NCBI GenBank assembly: GCA_020639095.1
Contig: JACKHH010000025.1
Location: forward strand, 1-51,190
Reading direction: 5' to 3'
Length of the DNA stretch: 51,190 bases
Source of the DNA: Phycisphaerales bacterium
Lineage (GTDB): Bacteria > Planctomycetota > Phycisphaerae > UBA1845
Positions 7,194 to 15,559 of this stretch are shown here, piece by piece (positions within the stretch are counted from its first letter, which is position 1; each line of letters starts with the position of its first letter). Position numbers and translations under genes: made by a program. Under the pieces are notes generated by a model that was not told the origin of the DNA, made no database searches, and was given only the letters and a program-made list of their open reading frames with translations.

Positions 7194-10022
7194 ATGGAAT
7201 CGAATCGTATGCGGATCGTCGGTGTCACCATCATGGCAGCCGTGATCGTGCAAGTATGCGGATGTCCCGCCGTGACACCACCGGAAGACGCGGCCTACGT
7301 GTGGACGGAAGTCGCGGAGGTTCCGGGTGCGGCGCTCACGGCAATCCACGGGACATCGAAGTCGAACGTGTACGCCGTCGGCGCCGATGACGGTACCGGC
7401 CCGATCGTGTTGCACTGGGATGGCAGCGACTGGGCGCAACTCGAAACCGCTTATCGCGGCGACCTCTGGTGGGTCTACGCGATCGATGACGAGGCCTTCA
7501 TGGTCGGGGCAAACTCGTCGATCCTGCGTTATGCGGATGGCGCATTTGAACGCATGGACACCCCAGGCCTTGGGAAAACGGTGGTCTATGGTCTCTGGGG
7601 GGCGTCGGCGACGGATGTGTACGCGGTGGGTTCGGTTTCAGGACGCAACGGGTTCATTTGGCATTACGACGGATCGACCTGGACCGCGCTCAGTCTCCCA
7701 ACGGACCTTCCGCAGGACGACAACCACGACGTTCCGCAGTTCCTCAAGGTCTGGGGGACATCGGCGGACGAGGTCTTTGTCTGTGGCGAGCGCGGCGTGC
7801 TGCTGCGTGGCAACGCAGCCGATGGTTTTGAACTCATCTCGACGCCCAATGATGTGCGCTTGTTCACCGTTCACGGAATCGCCGGGAAGGTGATTGCGGT
7901 TGGTGGCGCGCTCGACGGTGTTGTGGTGGATGTGGACGACGCATCTGAAACCACCGTGACCGGGTCGCAACTTCTGCAAGGCGTCTGGGTTGCGGGCGAC
8001 GACGACATCTGGGCGACCGGACTTGGTGGAAATGTCTACCGCATGACGACCGGCGGTTTCGAACAGCAGGATACCGGCATCACGTTGGGCATTGAGTCGC
8101 TCCACGCTGTCTGGGTGGATGAAGAGGGCGGGGTGTGGACGGTCGGCGGGAACGTGCTCAGTTCGTCGCTTGACGATGGCATGCTGCTATACGGGCACCC
8201 GACGAATGCAGCGCCGAAGCACATCCTGGTCGAGGATCCCGCGGAGACGGTGGACAACAGTTGTCCCGCGAACGCGATTGACACGAATCCCGAAGCGTCA
8301 ATCGCGCGGCGCTGGAACGAGCAACTGCTCAATGCGATTCGTCGCGACACGCCGCGTCCCACCGTACACGCGCGCAACCTGTTCCACACGTCAGCGGCGA
8401 TGTGGGACGCGTGGGCTGCGTACGACGACACGGCTGATGGTTATCTCGTGCAGGAAAAGTTGAACGCCGTCGACGTCGCCGCGGCCCGCGAAGAGGCGAT
8501 TTCGTATGCCGCGTATCGCTTGTTGGCGCATCGCTATGGGCAAGCGGTGGGCGGTGCGGTCTCGACGTCCTGCTTCGACGCGTTCATGGACGTATTGGGC
8601 TACGACACCGACGTGACGACGATGGAGGGCGATTCGCCCGCGGCGCTGGGCAATCGCATTGCACAAGCGTACATCGACGGTTACGCCAACGATGGGGCGA
8701 ACGAAGCGAACAACTACACCGATCCCGATGGCTACGCGGCGGAGACGCCGCGGCTTGTGGTCGATCAGCCCGGTTCCAAGACCGATGACCCCACGCAGTG
8801 GCAGCAGATCGTCCTCGCGGAAGCGGTCACGCAAAACGGTATTCCGGAAGGGTCGGGCGTACGCGCGTATGTGGGCGCGCATTGGCGCGACGTGACGCCG
8901 TTCGCCATGGAGCGTTCCGCGCCCGGCGAGCCGTACTTCATTCTCGACGCGCCGACGACGTTCAGTCAGGAACTTGTCGATGCAGCCGTGGAACTCATTC
9001 GCAAGTCGTCCGAGCTTGACGCTGACGATGGTGTGATGGTGGATATCTCACCCGGTGCATACGGCAACAACACGCTCGGCACGAACGATGGGTCGGGGCA
9101 CACGATGAATCCGGCCACCGGGTTGCCCTACGAGCCGGAGATCGTGCGCCGCGGCGATTTCACGCGGTTGCTCTCGGAGTTCTGGGCGGACGGCCCGGCA
9201 TCGGAAACGCCGCCAGGTCACTGGAACACGGTCGCCAACGACATGTCGGATTACCCGGGCTTTGAGCGCCGCCTGTTCGGCACGGGCGAGGAACTCGATC
9301 CGCTGTCGTGGGACGTTCATGTCTACCTTGCGCTCAACGGCGCGGTCCACGATGCCGCGATCGCGGCGTGGGAGTTGAAGCGCACGCATCTGACTGCCCG
9401 GCCCATCACGCTGATCCGCACGCTCGCGGCGCGCGGGCAGAGCAGCGATCCGGAGGGCCCGTCGTACGATCCTGACGGACTTCCGCTGGTGGACAACCTC
9501 ATTGAGGTGATCACCGAGGAGACGTCGGCGGACGGCGAGCGGCACGCGCACTTGCGGCGCTACATCGGTGAGATTGCCGTGCGTACCTGGCGCGGCGAGC
9601 CGGGCGATCGGAAGAACGAGGTGGGTGGCGTCGGTTGGATTCGCGGTATTGAGTGGATTCCCTATCAGCGCCGCACCTTCGTCACGCCCGCGTTCCCTGG
9701 GTTCGTCTCTGGTCACAGCACCTTCAGCCGAAGCGCTGCCGAAGTGCTCACCGAAATCACGGGCAGTCCCTACTTCCCGGGCGGTTTGGGCGGTTACGTT
9801 CTCGATCCCGGCTGGCTGACGTTCGAGGAAGGGCCGACCGCGACAGTGGAGTTGCGTTGGGCGACGTATTACGATGCGTCGGATCAGGCAGGGCAGTCGC
9901 GGTTGTGGGGCGGCATTCACGTGGTGCAGGACGATTTCGGTGGACGCATCATCGGTTCGGAAATCGGCAAACAGGCAATCGCGCTCGCCCGCACCTACTA
10001 CGAGGGCACTGCCGACGAGTGA
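7194..10022 (+). CDS. Lipoprotein: propeller-like N-half fused to vanadium haloperoxidase/PAP2-type C-half
   Basis: A 942-residue product; AAGGA lies nine bases before ATG 7194. The signal VTIMAAVIVQVCGC suggests a lipid-modified Cys22 or Cys24. Residues about 35-345 contain spaced WGTSADEVFVCGE / WGASATDVYAVG units, a propeller-like pattern. The C-half has all three PAP2/vanadium-haloperoxidase motifs: KRTHLTARP (Lys729 to Arg736, KX6RP), SGH at 839-841, and SRLWGGIHVVQD (Ser902, Arg903, His909, Asp913; SRX5HX3D). Such enzymes bind vanadate to oxidise halides with peroxide, or act as phosphatases; motifs alone do not decide which. The predicted site is the cell envelope, facing outward. A permease gene follows after 39 bp. 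The propeller-enzyme fusion is notable. Confidence 0.85.
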   Translation: MESNRMRIVGVTIMAAVIVQVCGCPAVTPPEDAAYVWTEVAEVPGAALTAIHGTSKSNVYAVGADDGTGPIVLHWDGSDWAQLETAYRGDLWWVYAIDDEAFMVGANSSILRYADGAFERMDTPGLGKTVVYGLWGASATDVYAVGSVSGRNGFIWHYDGSTWTALSLPTDLPQDDNHDVPQFLKVWGTSADEVFVCGERGVLLRGNAADGFELISTPNDVRLFTVHGIAGKVIAVGGALDGVVVDVDDASETTVTGSQLLQGVWVAGDDDIWATGLGGNVYRMTTGGFEQQDTGITLGIESLHAVWVDEEGGVWTVGGNVLSSSLDDGMLLYGHPTNAAPKHILVEDPAETVDNSCPANAIDTNPEASIARRWNEQLLNAIRRDTPRPTVHARNLFHTSAAMWDAWAAYDDTADGYLVQEKLNAVDVAAAREEAISYAAYRLLAHRYGQAVGGAVSTSCFDAFMDVLGYDTDVTTMEGDSPAALGNRIAQAYIDGYANDGANEANNYTDPDGYAAETPRLVVDQPGSKTDDPTQWQQIVLAEAVTQNGIPEGSGVRAYVGAHWRDVTPFAMERSAPGEPYFILDAPTTFSQELVDAAVELIRKSSELDADDGVMVDISPGAYGNNTLGTNDGSGHTMNPATGLPYEPEIVRRGDFTRLLSEFWADGPASETPPGHWNTVANDMSDYPGFERRLFGTGEELDPLSWDVHVYLALNGAVHDAAIAAWELKRTHLTARPITLIRTLAARGQSSDPEGPSYDPDGLPLVDNLIEVITEETSADGERHAHLRRYIGEIAVRTWRGEPGDRKNEVGGVGWIRGIEWIPYQRRTFVTPAFPGFVSGHSTFSRSAAEVLTEITGSPYFPGGLGGYVLDPGWLTFEEGPTATVELRWATYYDASDQAGQSRLWGGIHVVQDDFGGRIIGSEIGKQAIALARTYYEGTADE

Positions 10023-10061
10023 TTCAACGCGGCGCAGCATGCCGGAACGCGCCGAGTCGCC

Positions 10062-11681
10062 ATGAAATGGTTTGTCAAACGCGATCTCGACGGGTTCTTC
10101 GGCCTGTTCATTGATAACCTCGTGCAGCTCCTGCTGGTGGTGGGGCTGTGCGGGGGGCTCTGTGGGATGACCGGGCCCGACGCGCGTTTCATCTACGGGC
10201 GCATTCTGCCCGGAGCAGCCGTCTCCCTGCTCTTGGGAAATCTCTTTTACGCGTGGCAGGCGCACCGCGTCGCGCGCCGCGAAGGCCGCGACGATGTCAC
10301 CGCGTTGCCCTATGGCATCAACACGCCTTCGCTGCTCGTCTACATCTTCTTCGTGATGGTCCCGGTCTATCAGCGCACGCAAAGCGCGGAACTCGCCTGG
10401 AAGATGGGCCTGCTCGCGAGCATGGGCAGCGGTGTGATCGAGTTCGGCGGGGCGTTCGTTGCTGAGTGGGTGCGCAGGAACACGCCGCGTGCTGCGCTGC
10501 TCTCCACGCTCGCGGGTATCGCGATTGGGTTTATCTCGATGAAGTTCGCCCTGGAGATCTGGGCGAGTCCAATCGTCGCGATGACCGCGCTGGCAATCGT
10601 GCTGCTGGCGCTGTTCGCCCGCGTGCGTTTTCCCCTGGGAATACCCGGTGGATTCGTCGCGGTGATCGTAGGCACGGTGTTCGCATGGGTGTTGCCGGAA
10701 AGCTGGACGGGGATTCACCTGTCCGCGAGCAAGATCGTGGCAACGACTGGGTGGTGTTTACCCACGTGGTCGGGTGGGGCGCTTGCCGACGTCTTCGCGC
10801 TGCCGCGACATGAGTGGATGGCGTTCTTGTCGGTGATCGTGCCAATGGGTTTATTCAACGTCGTCGGCAGCTTGCAGAACATCGAGTCGGCGGAGGCTGC
10901 CGGCGATCACTTCGATACGCGTTCATCGCTCGCGGTGAACGGGCTCGGTACGATCGTCGGGGCGTTCTTCGGCAGTTGCTTCCCCACGACGATCTACATC
11001 GGCCATCCGGGTTGGAAGGGCCTCGGCGCGCGGGCAGGCTATTCGACGCTCAACGGTCTGGTCATCACGCTGATCTGCTTCGGCGGTGCGATCGCGACGG
11101 TGAACAGCATCGTGCCATTGGATGCCGGTATCGCCATCGTGCTCTGGATCGGCGTCGTCATCACCGCGCAGGCGTTCCAAGCCACCCCGCGCGAACACGC
11201 ACCAGCCGTCGCCATTGGGCTTTTCCCAGCCATCGCCGCGTGGGGCGCGACTGTCGTGATGGGCGCGTTCATGGTCAGCGGTGGGGCGACGATTGAGCAG
11301 GTGCTTGAGGGCAACGCGCGGGCGGAGGTGAATGGCTTCCTCATTCACGGCATGCTGCTGATGGAACGCGGGTACATCTTCACCTGCATGATCGTGGCTG
11401 CGATCGCCGCGCTGCTCATCGATCGCCGCATGGTGTCAGCCGCCATCTGGTGCTTCGTCGGTGCCGGTCTCACGCTCATTGGTCTGACCCACGCGTACCA
11501 AATCTCGGGCAACGTCATCGACTACCTGCTGATCACGCAATCAGTAGCGACGGGCGCTGCACCGCTCCACGATCGCGCCTATCTCATCGCAGCCGGCTAC
11601 GTGCTGATGGGCGTCGCCTTCCTCGCGGCACACCTGCTCAACATGAAATCGCCCGCCCCCGACGACCTATCCGCCCACTAA
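10062..11681 (+). CDS. NCS2/AzgA-like permease
   Basis: A 539-residue integral membrane protein with about 12-14 hydrophobic helices, starting MKWFVKRDLDGFFGLFIDN. It resembles the AzgA-type branch of nucleobase permeases: an N-terminal DVTALPYGINTPS segment (about residues 84-96), FNVVGSLQNIESAEAAGD in the middle (about 264-281) and the conserved SCFPTTIYIGHPGWKGLGAR (about 306-325). NCS2 proteins usually import purines or uracil with protons; the exact substrate is not readable, and divergent members may carry other solutes. It lies 39 bp after the haloperoxidase-like lipoprotein gene on the same strand, so co-transcription is likely though no functional link is obvious. The next gene is 298 bp away. 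Confidence 0.75.
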   Translation: MKWFVKRDLDGFFGLFIDNLVQLLLVVGLCGGLCGMTGPDARFIYGRILPGAAVSLLLGNLFYAWQAHRVARREGRDDVTALPYGINTPSLLVYIFFVMVPVYQRTQSAELAWKMGLLASMGSGVIEFGGAFVAEWVRRNTPRAALLSTLAGIAIGFISMKFALEIWASPIVAMTALAIVLLALFARVRFPLGIPGGFVAVIVGTVFAWVLPESWTGIHLSASKIVATTGWCLPTWSGGALADVFALPRHEWMAFLSVIVPMGLFNVVGSLQNIESAEAAGDHFDTRSSLAVNGLGTIVGAFFGSCFPTTIYIGHPGWKGLGARAGYSTLNGLVITLICFGGAIATVNSIVPLDAGIAIVLWIGVVITAQAFQATPREHAPAVAIGLFPAIAAWGATVVMGAFMVSGGATIEQVLEGNARAEVNGFLIHGMLLMERGYIFTCMIVAAIAALLIDRRMVSAAIWCFVGAGLTLIGLTHAYQISGNVIDYLLITQSVATGAAPLHDRAYLIAAGYVLMGVAFLAAHLLNMKSPAPDDLSAH

Positions 11682-11979
11682 ACCGATACTGTAATCCTGC
11701 GGCAGAGAGCGGTGCGGATCGTGCAATCTGCTGCAAATGCAACCGGTCGCGTTGACTGGCCACTTTTCGGGGTCGATAATGATATGGCACGCCGTGAGCC
11801 ATCCCCCCAGAGCACGCGGACCAGCCGGCAGGTTGGTAGAGGCGGAAACGTAACGGAAAGCCTTATGCGTCAAAAGATTGTATTATTCTGTATCTTTCCG
11901 ACGATGAAGTACTAAGATGTTCCGTAGGTAACGCCCAGCGATTTGCTCACAGCCCTTGGAGGCAGCGAGGCACTTACCC

Positions 11980-13647
11980 ATGCCGACCTTTGCAACCAAA
12001 GACCTGGCCGAACTGGCGCACCAGTTGCTCCTGTCACCGCGACAAAAGCGACTGAGCCAGATCCACGGTATCAACACGCTGCTGGGGCTGGTCGATGCGG
12101 AAAAATCGTACCCCTACGACATGGTCTGCTTCCACATCACGGGGTACCGCAACCGGCGAAATTCCGAGCGGCCCGCGATTCCCGGTGACAAGCTGGTTGG
12201 CGATCTCGTCACGCTGGCTGAGCACATTACCCGCAAGAACGCGATTCCGGTGGCTGAGGTTGGCGAACCGGTCCGCGGATACGAAGAACTCGCAAGCGAT
12301 CTGAAGGTCAGCACAAAGACGATCCGCCGCTGGCGCAAACGCGGGCTCATGGGTTTCCGCGTTGCGGATACCGACGGTGTTTCGCGTTTGGTGTATCTGG
12401 GGTCGACGGTCGACCGTTTCGTTGAGAGCAACAAGTCGCTGGTCGAACGCGGGGCTGCCTTTAAGCAGCTCTCCGCTTCGGAAAAAACCAAGATTATCGA
12501 ACTCGCCCGCAAGCTGTTGAGCGAGCGTCGTCGCAAGCTGCACATCGTCGCGCGTGAAATCTCCGAGCAAACGGGTAGAGCTGTTGAAACCATTCGGTAC
12601 ACCTTGCGGCGCTACGATCAGGCGCATCCCGACAAGGCACTCTTCGGGCGCAACGGCTTACCGGCTGCTCCTGAGCAGCAGCGTAAGATCTGGCGTGCGC
12701 ATGAGCAGGGCAACGACAACGCGAAGATCGCTCGGCTGTTCGGTATCACCGTCGAAGAGGTGCAGCGCAATCTGCTCGAAATGCAGGCGCGAAAGCTCAA
12801 AGCCGAGCCCGTCGCCTACATCCACAACGAACTGTTCGACGCTCCGGGGGCGGATGCCCTGATCCTTGACGTGCCCGTGCCCACGGGTTCACGTCCGTCC
12901 AAGGCGAAACCGCCGCGTGATTTGCCGGCGTATCTCCGCAGCCTCTACGAAATCCCGCTGCTGACGGCAGAGCAGGAAGTGGATGCTTTCCGCCGCTACA
13001 ACTACCTCAAGCACAAGACCGCCCGTGCGATCGAAGCGCTCGACATCTGCGACGTTAAGCCGCGCGACCTCGACGCCATTGCGGAACTCACCGCGCGTTA
13101 CGAAGCGCAGCGTCGCCGCATCGTCGAAGCCAACCTGCGACTCGTCGTGAGCATCGCGAAGAAGCACGTCGGCTGGTCGCCGCGCTTCTTTGAAGTGATC
13201 TCCGACGGCAACGTGTCGCTGATGCGTGCGGTCGAGAAGTTCGACGTCAGTCGGGGCTTCAAGTTCAGCACGTACGCATCGTGGGCGATCATGAAAAACT
13301 ACGCCCGCACCGTCCCCGAGGAACACTACCACGCGTCACGCTTCGTCACCGGTCAGGATGAATTGATTGATGCAAAGGCTGGTGAACACACTGCCGTCGG
13401 AGAGGATCTCGACCGCGCCACGCTGACCCGTGCCATCGAAGAGAGCATGCGCGACCTCACCGACCGCGAACGCACCATCGTCGCGGACCATTTCGGACTG
13501 TTCGGCGCGGAAGAGACGTCCACGCTCGAAGAGTTGGGGCAGCGGTTCGGCGTCACCAAGGAACGCGTCCGCCAGATTGAGCGCCGCGCCATCGAAAAGA
13601 TCAAAGGTGCGCTCTCACCCGCCGTCGCCGGTTTGCTTCCGGACTGA
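11980..13647 (+). CDS. Sigma-70 family factor with extra HTH domains, lacking region 3
   Basis: A 555-residue product. I start at ATG 11980 (MPTFATKDLAEL), which has GAGG nine bases upstream. Residues about 98-128 (YEELASDLKVSTKTIRRWRK) look like a MerR/excisionase HTH. Residues 162-215 form a further helical segment. About 230-270 (KIWRAHEQGNDNAKIARLFG) is another HTH-like unit. Sigma parts follow: region 1.2-like YLRSLYEIPLLTAEQEV (about 315), region 2 (NLRLVVSIAKKHVGWSPRFF to FKFSTYASWAIMKNYAR, about 378-443) and region 4 (LGQRFGVTKERVRQIERRAI, about 520-540). No region 3 is visible between 2 and 4, and the 2.4 stretch is atypical. It should direct RNA polymerase to a special promoter set. 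No anti-sigma gene is adjacent. Confidence 0.85.
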   Translation: MPTFATKDLAELAHQLLLSPRQKRLSQIHGINTLLGLVDAEKSYPYDMVCFHITGYRNRRNSERPAIPGDKLVGDLVTLAEHITRKNAIPVAEVGEPVRGYEELASDLKVSTKTIRRWRKRGLMGFRVADTDGVSRLVYLGSTVDRFVESNKSLVERGAAFKQLSASEKTKIIELARKLLSERRRKLHIVAREISEQTGRAVETIRYTLRRYDQAHPDKALFGRNGLPAAPEQQRKIWRAHEQGNDNAKIARLFGITVEEVQRNLLEMQARKLKAEPVAYIHNELFDAPGADALILDVPVPTGSRPSKAKPPRDLPAYLRSLYEIPLLTAEQEVDAFRRYNYLKHKTARAIEALDICDVKPRDLDAIAELTARYEAQRRRIVEANLRLVVSIAKKHVGWSPRFFEVISDGNVSLMRAVEKFDVSRGFKFSTYASWAIMKNYARTVPEEHYHASRFVTGQDELIDAKAGEHTAVGEDLDRATLTRAIEESMRDLTDRERTIVADHFGLFGAEETSTLEELGQRFGVTKERVRQIERRAIEKIKGALSPAVAGLLPD

Positions 13648-13717
13648 CGAATCCCTGCCCAAGACTGTTCAGCGTTAGTGAATGAGGTATCGGTGCGCGC
13701 CTGCGATCGTTCGGTCT

Positions 13718-14032
13718 TTACGGCTTGACGTGACGGAATTCGCCGACGAGCCGTTCGGATATGGTCAGCGCCTCGCCCGCTTGGTCGATCTCCGACCACT
13801 CAGCCGCAAAAGACGCCTTGCAATGGTCGCGATGCACCTTGGATCGCCAGTAGTCGATGGTGACAAAGCGATGCGGGTCGCGAACATCCTGCTTCAGCTC
13901 GGTGCGCAGGTACCCTGGGGACCGCTGAAACAGTTGCACCCATTCGCCTTCGGGCCCGTACAACGCGCGGAAGGCGTCGCTCGCGTCGTGGTGCACGCGG
14001 TACTCCCAGATGTATGCAAAGCCCGAATCCAT
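13718..14032 (-). CDS. Small ABM-like (antibiotic biosynthesis monooxygenase fold) protein
   Basis: A 104-residue product. The start is fixed by GGAGGGG about eight bases upstream of ATG 14032. The sequence (FAYIWEYRVHHDASDAFRAL, then WVQLFQRSPGYLRTEL, then FVTIDYWRSKVHRDHC) matches the dimeric ferredoxin-like fold of the ABM/NIPSNAP-type families. Members may be cofactor-free monooxygenases, haem-degrading enzymes or have no known activity; nothing here decides the substrate. It is convergent with the sigma factor gene (70 bp between stops) and divergent from the HDOD gene. Confidence 0.7.
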   Translation of the reverse strand: MDSGFAYIWEYRVHHDASDAFRALYGPEGEWVQLFQRSPGYLRTELKQDVRDPHRFVTIDYWRSKVHRDHCKASFAAEWSEIDQAGEALTISERLVGEFRHVKP

Positions 14033-14250
14033 CGGTGAGACCCCTCCAGAAATCGGCCTGATTTGAACAAATAGTACTGGCTCGCGCGGTCAGGTTCCAC
14101 CATTGCCCGTTGGCGGATGCGATTATCAGACGGTCTACATTTCAGTCCGCAAATGCGCCTTAAACACGGCAGCACACGCTGCCGATGAATCTTCAGTACG
14201 CGGACGATTGTCGTCCGACCAGCGCGACGCATGCGCTCAGCGGGGGCATT

Positions 14251-15132
14251 ATGCAAGTTGAAACGCCGGATACCAAAGCGGTGGTCAAGAAGGCCCTGGC
14301 TTCGGTTGGGGATATCGCCACGCTTCCCGAGGTTACCGTCAAGATTATCGAGGTGGTGGAAGACCCCAAGGGTACAGCCCGCGCGCTGCACGACGTGATC
14401 AAGCGTGATCCGGCGCTCTCCGCGAAGGTCCTGAAGGTGGTTAACTCCGCGTTCTATGGTCTGCCCGGTCAGGTGGCCAGTGTCGATCGCGCCATCGTTC
14501 TACTCGGCCTGTCAGCCGTGAAGAACATCGCCATCGCCGCGTCACTCTCGCGTTTGTTCAAGGGCGCGAAGAAGACCGATCTGTTCGACGCACGCGAAGT
14601 ATGGCGTCACAGCGTCGCGGTGGGTGTGGCTGCGAAGAAGATCTCGCAGGCGGCTGGCGACGTTGCGGGTCACGATGAAATCTTCCTCGCGGGCCTGATC
14701 CACGATCTCGGTCTGCTCATCGAGCGTCAGGCGTTCGGTGACAAGGTCAACGAAGTGATCCAAGCCAAGCAGGCGGAGCAGGGGACGTTCCTCGCGGTCG
14801 AGCGGCAGGTCATCGGCGCCACGCATCAGGATCTCGGCGACGCGCTGACCACCAAGTGGAAATTCCCAAGGCACCTGCGGGCGGCTGTCGGTTTCCATCA
14901 CAATCCCGAGGATCTTGCGACCGAACTCAAGCGGATCGGCCAGATCGTACACTGTGCGGACATCCTCTGCTGCCAGGAGGGGCACGGCTTCAGCCTGACC
15001 GCAGACGATGAAGAGTTCACCGAGGACCTGCTGAGCAGCATCGGCATTACGGTGGAACAGCTCGTCGACGTCCGCGACAACATGGCCGACGAACTCGCCG
15101 AAGCCGAGTCAATGCTCAGCACAAACGATTGA
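14251..15132 (+). CDS. HDOD-domain signalling protein
   Basis: A 293-residue product from ATG 14251 (MQVETPDTKAV); a more upstream in-frame start at 14185 lacks support. An HDOD domain covers about residues 15-215: LPEVTVKIIEVVEDP near the start, then IKRDPALSAKVLKVVNSAFY, ASVDRAIVLLGLSAVKNIAI and the HD-like EIFLAGLIHDLGLLI (about 147-161). HDOD proteins resemble HD phosphohydrolases but usually lack full metal-ligand sets, and act in cyclic-di-GMP, stress or chemotaxis signalling. The C-terminal 70 residues are acidic and helical. It stands alone, with 427 bp of repeat-bearing DNA downstream. Confidence 0.87.
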   Translation: MQVETPDTKAVVKKALASVGDIATLPEVTVKIIEVVEDPKGTARALHDVIKRDPALSAKVLKVVNSAFYGLPGQVASVDRAIVLLGLSAVKNIAIAASLSRLFKGAKKTDLFDAREVWRHSVAVGVAAKKISQAAGDVAGHDEIFLAGLIHDLGLLIERQAFGDKVNEVIQAKQAEQGTFLAVERQVIGATHQDLGDALTTKWKFPRHLRAAVGFHHNPEDLATELKRIGQIVHCADILCCQEGHGFSLTADDEEFTEDLLSSIGITVEQLVDVRDNMADELAEAESMLSTND

Positions 15133-15559
15133 CGCTGCGCGAACGACGAATGACGAATGACGCAGTTCGTTGCTCGGATCGTTGTCGTGCGTCTACCAGT
15201 CCATTCCGCATAACCCACTACGGGCCATTCGAGCCGCGTCTCCCGAGGTGGCGAGCTTGCGCGCGGCAGGCTCGTGTCCGCGCTGGCACCCGAGTCCAAT
15301 CCCAGTCCGTTTCGGCAAGGGGATTCTGTCGGGTGCCCCCCGACCACCTTGGCGATTCCGCAACGGACTCGCAGCCCGAATTGTAACAAGGTCCGATTTG
15401 GCTTGCAGCCGAGCCCGACTTCTACCTAAGCTAATCACTTCGGTCGGGGTTTCATCCAACTCCCACACGATCACCCAGGTCAGTTAGGTTCGGCAACCAC
15501 ATAGGTGCCAGCTGTGTCGGCTGGTGACCCTCTGTCTACGAAAAACGAGGTCGAGGAAC
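15133..15559. other. Intergenic region with a short tandem repeat
   Basis: No convincing gene. A tandem 7-bp unit (ACGAATG) occupies 15145-15162, the same unit as at 45435-45464. The rest shows no clear terminator or promoter; the start of the large secreted-protein gene lies at its end. Confidence 0.45.
15145..15162. repeat. ACGAATG tandem repeat (short)
   Basis: GACGAATGACGAATGACG, just over two copies of a 7-bp unit and 12 bp past the HDOD stop. The same unit occurs more than four times at 45435-45464. Confidence 0.75.

Noticed and set aside
9048..10718. Antisense 556-codon open frame opposite the haloperoxidase and permease genes
   Set aside because: Lies wholly opposite two clear genes, is low-complexity, rich in Arg/His/Asp/Glu and has no domain. 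It is a shadow of high G+C codon use.
11712..11915. 67-codon frame upstream of the sigma factor gene
   Set aside because: No ribosome site, no domain, odd composition; more likely non-coding leader DNA.
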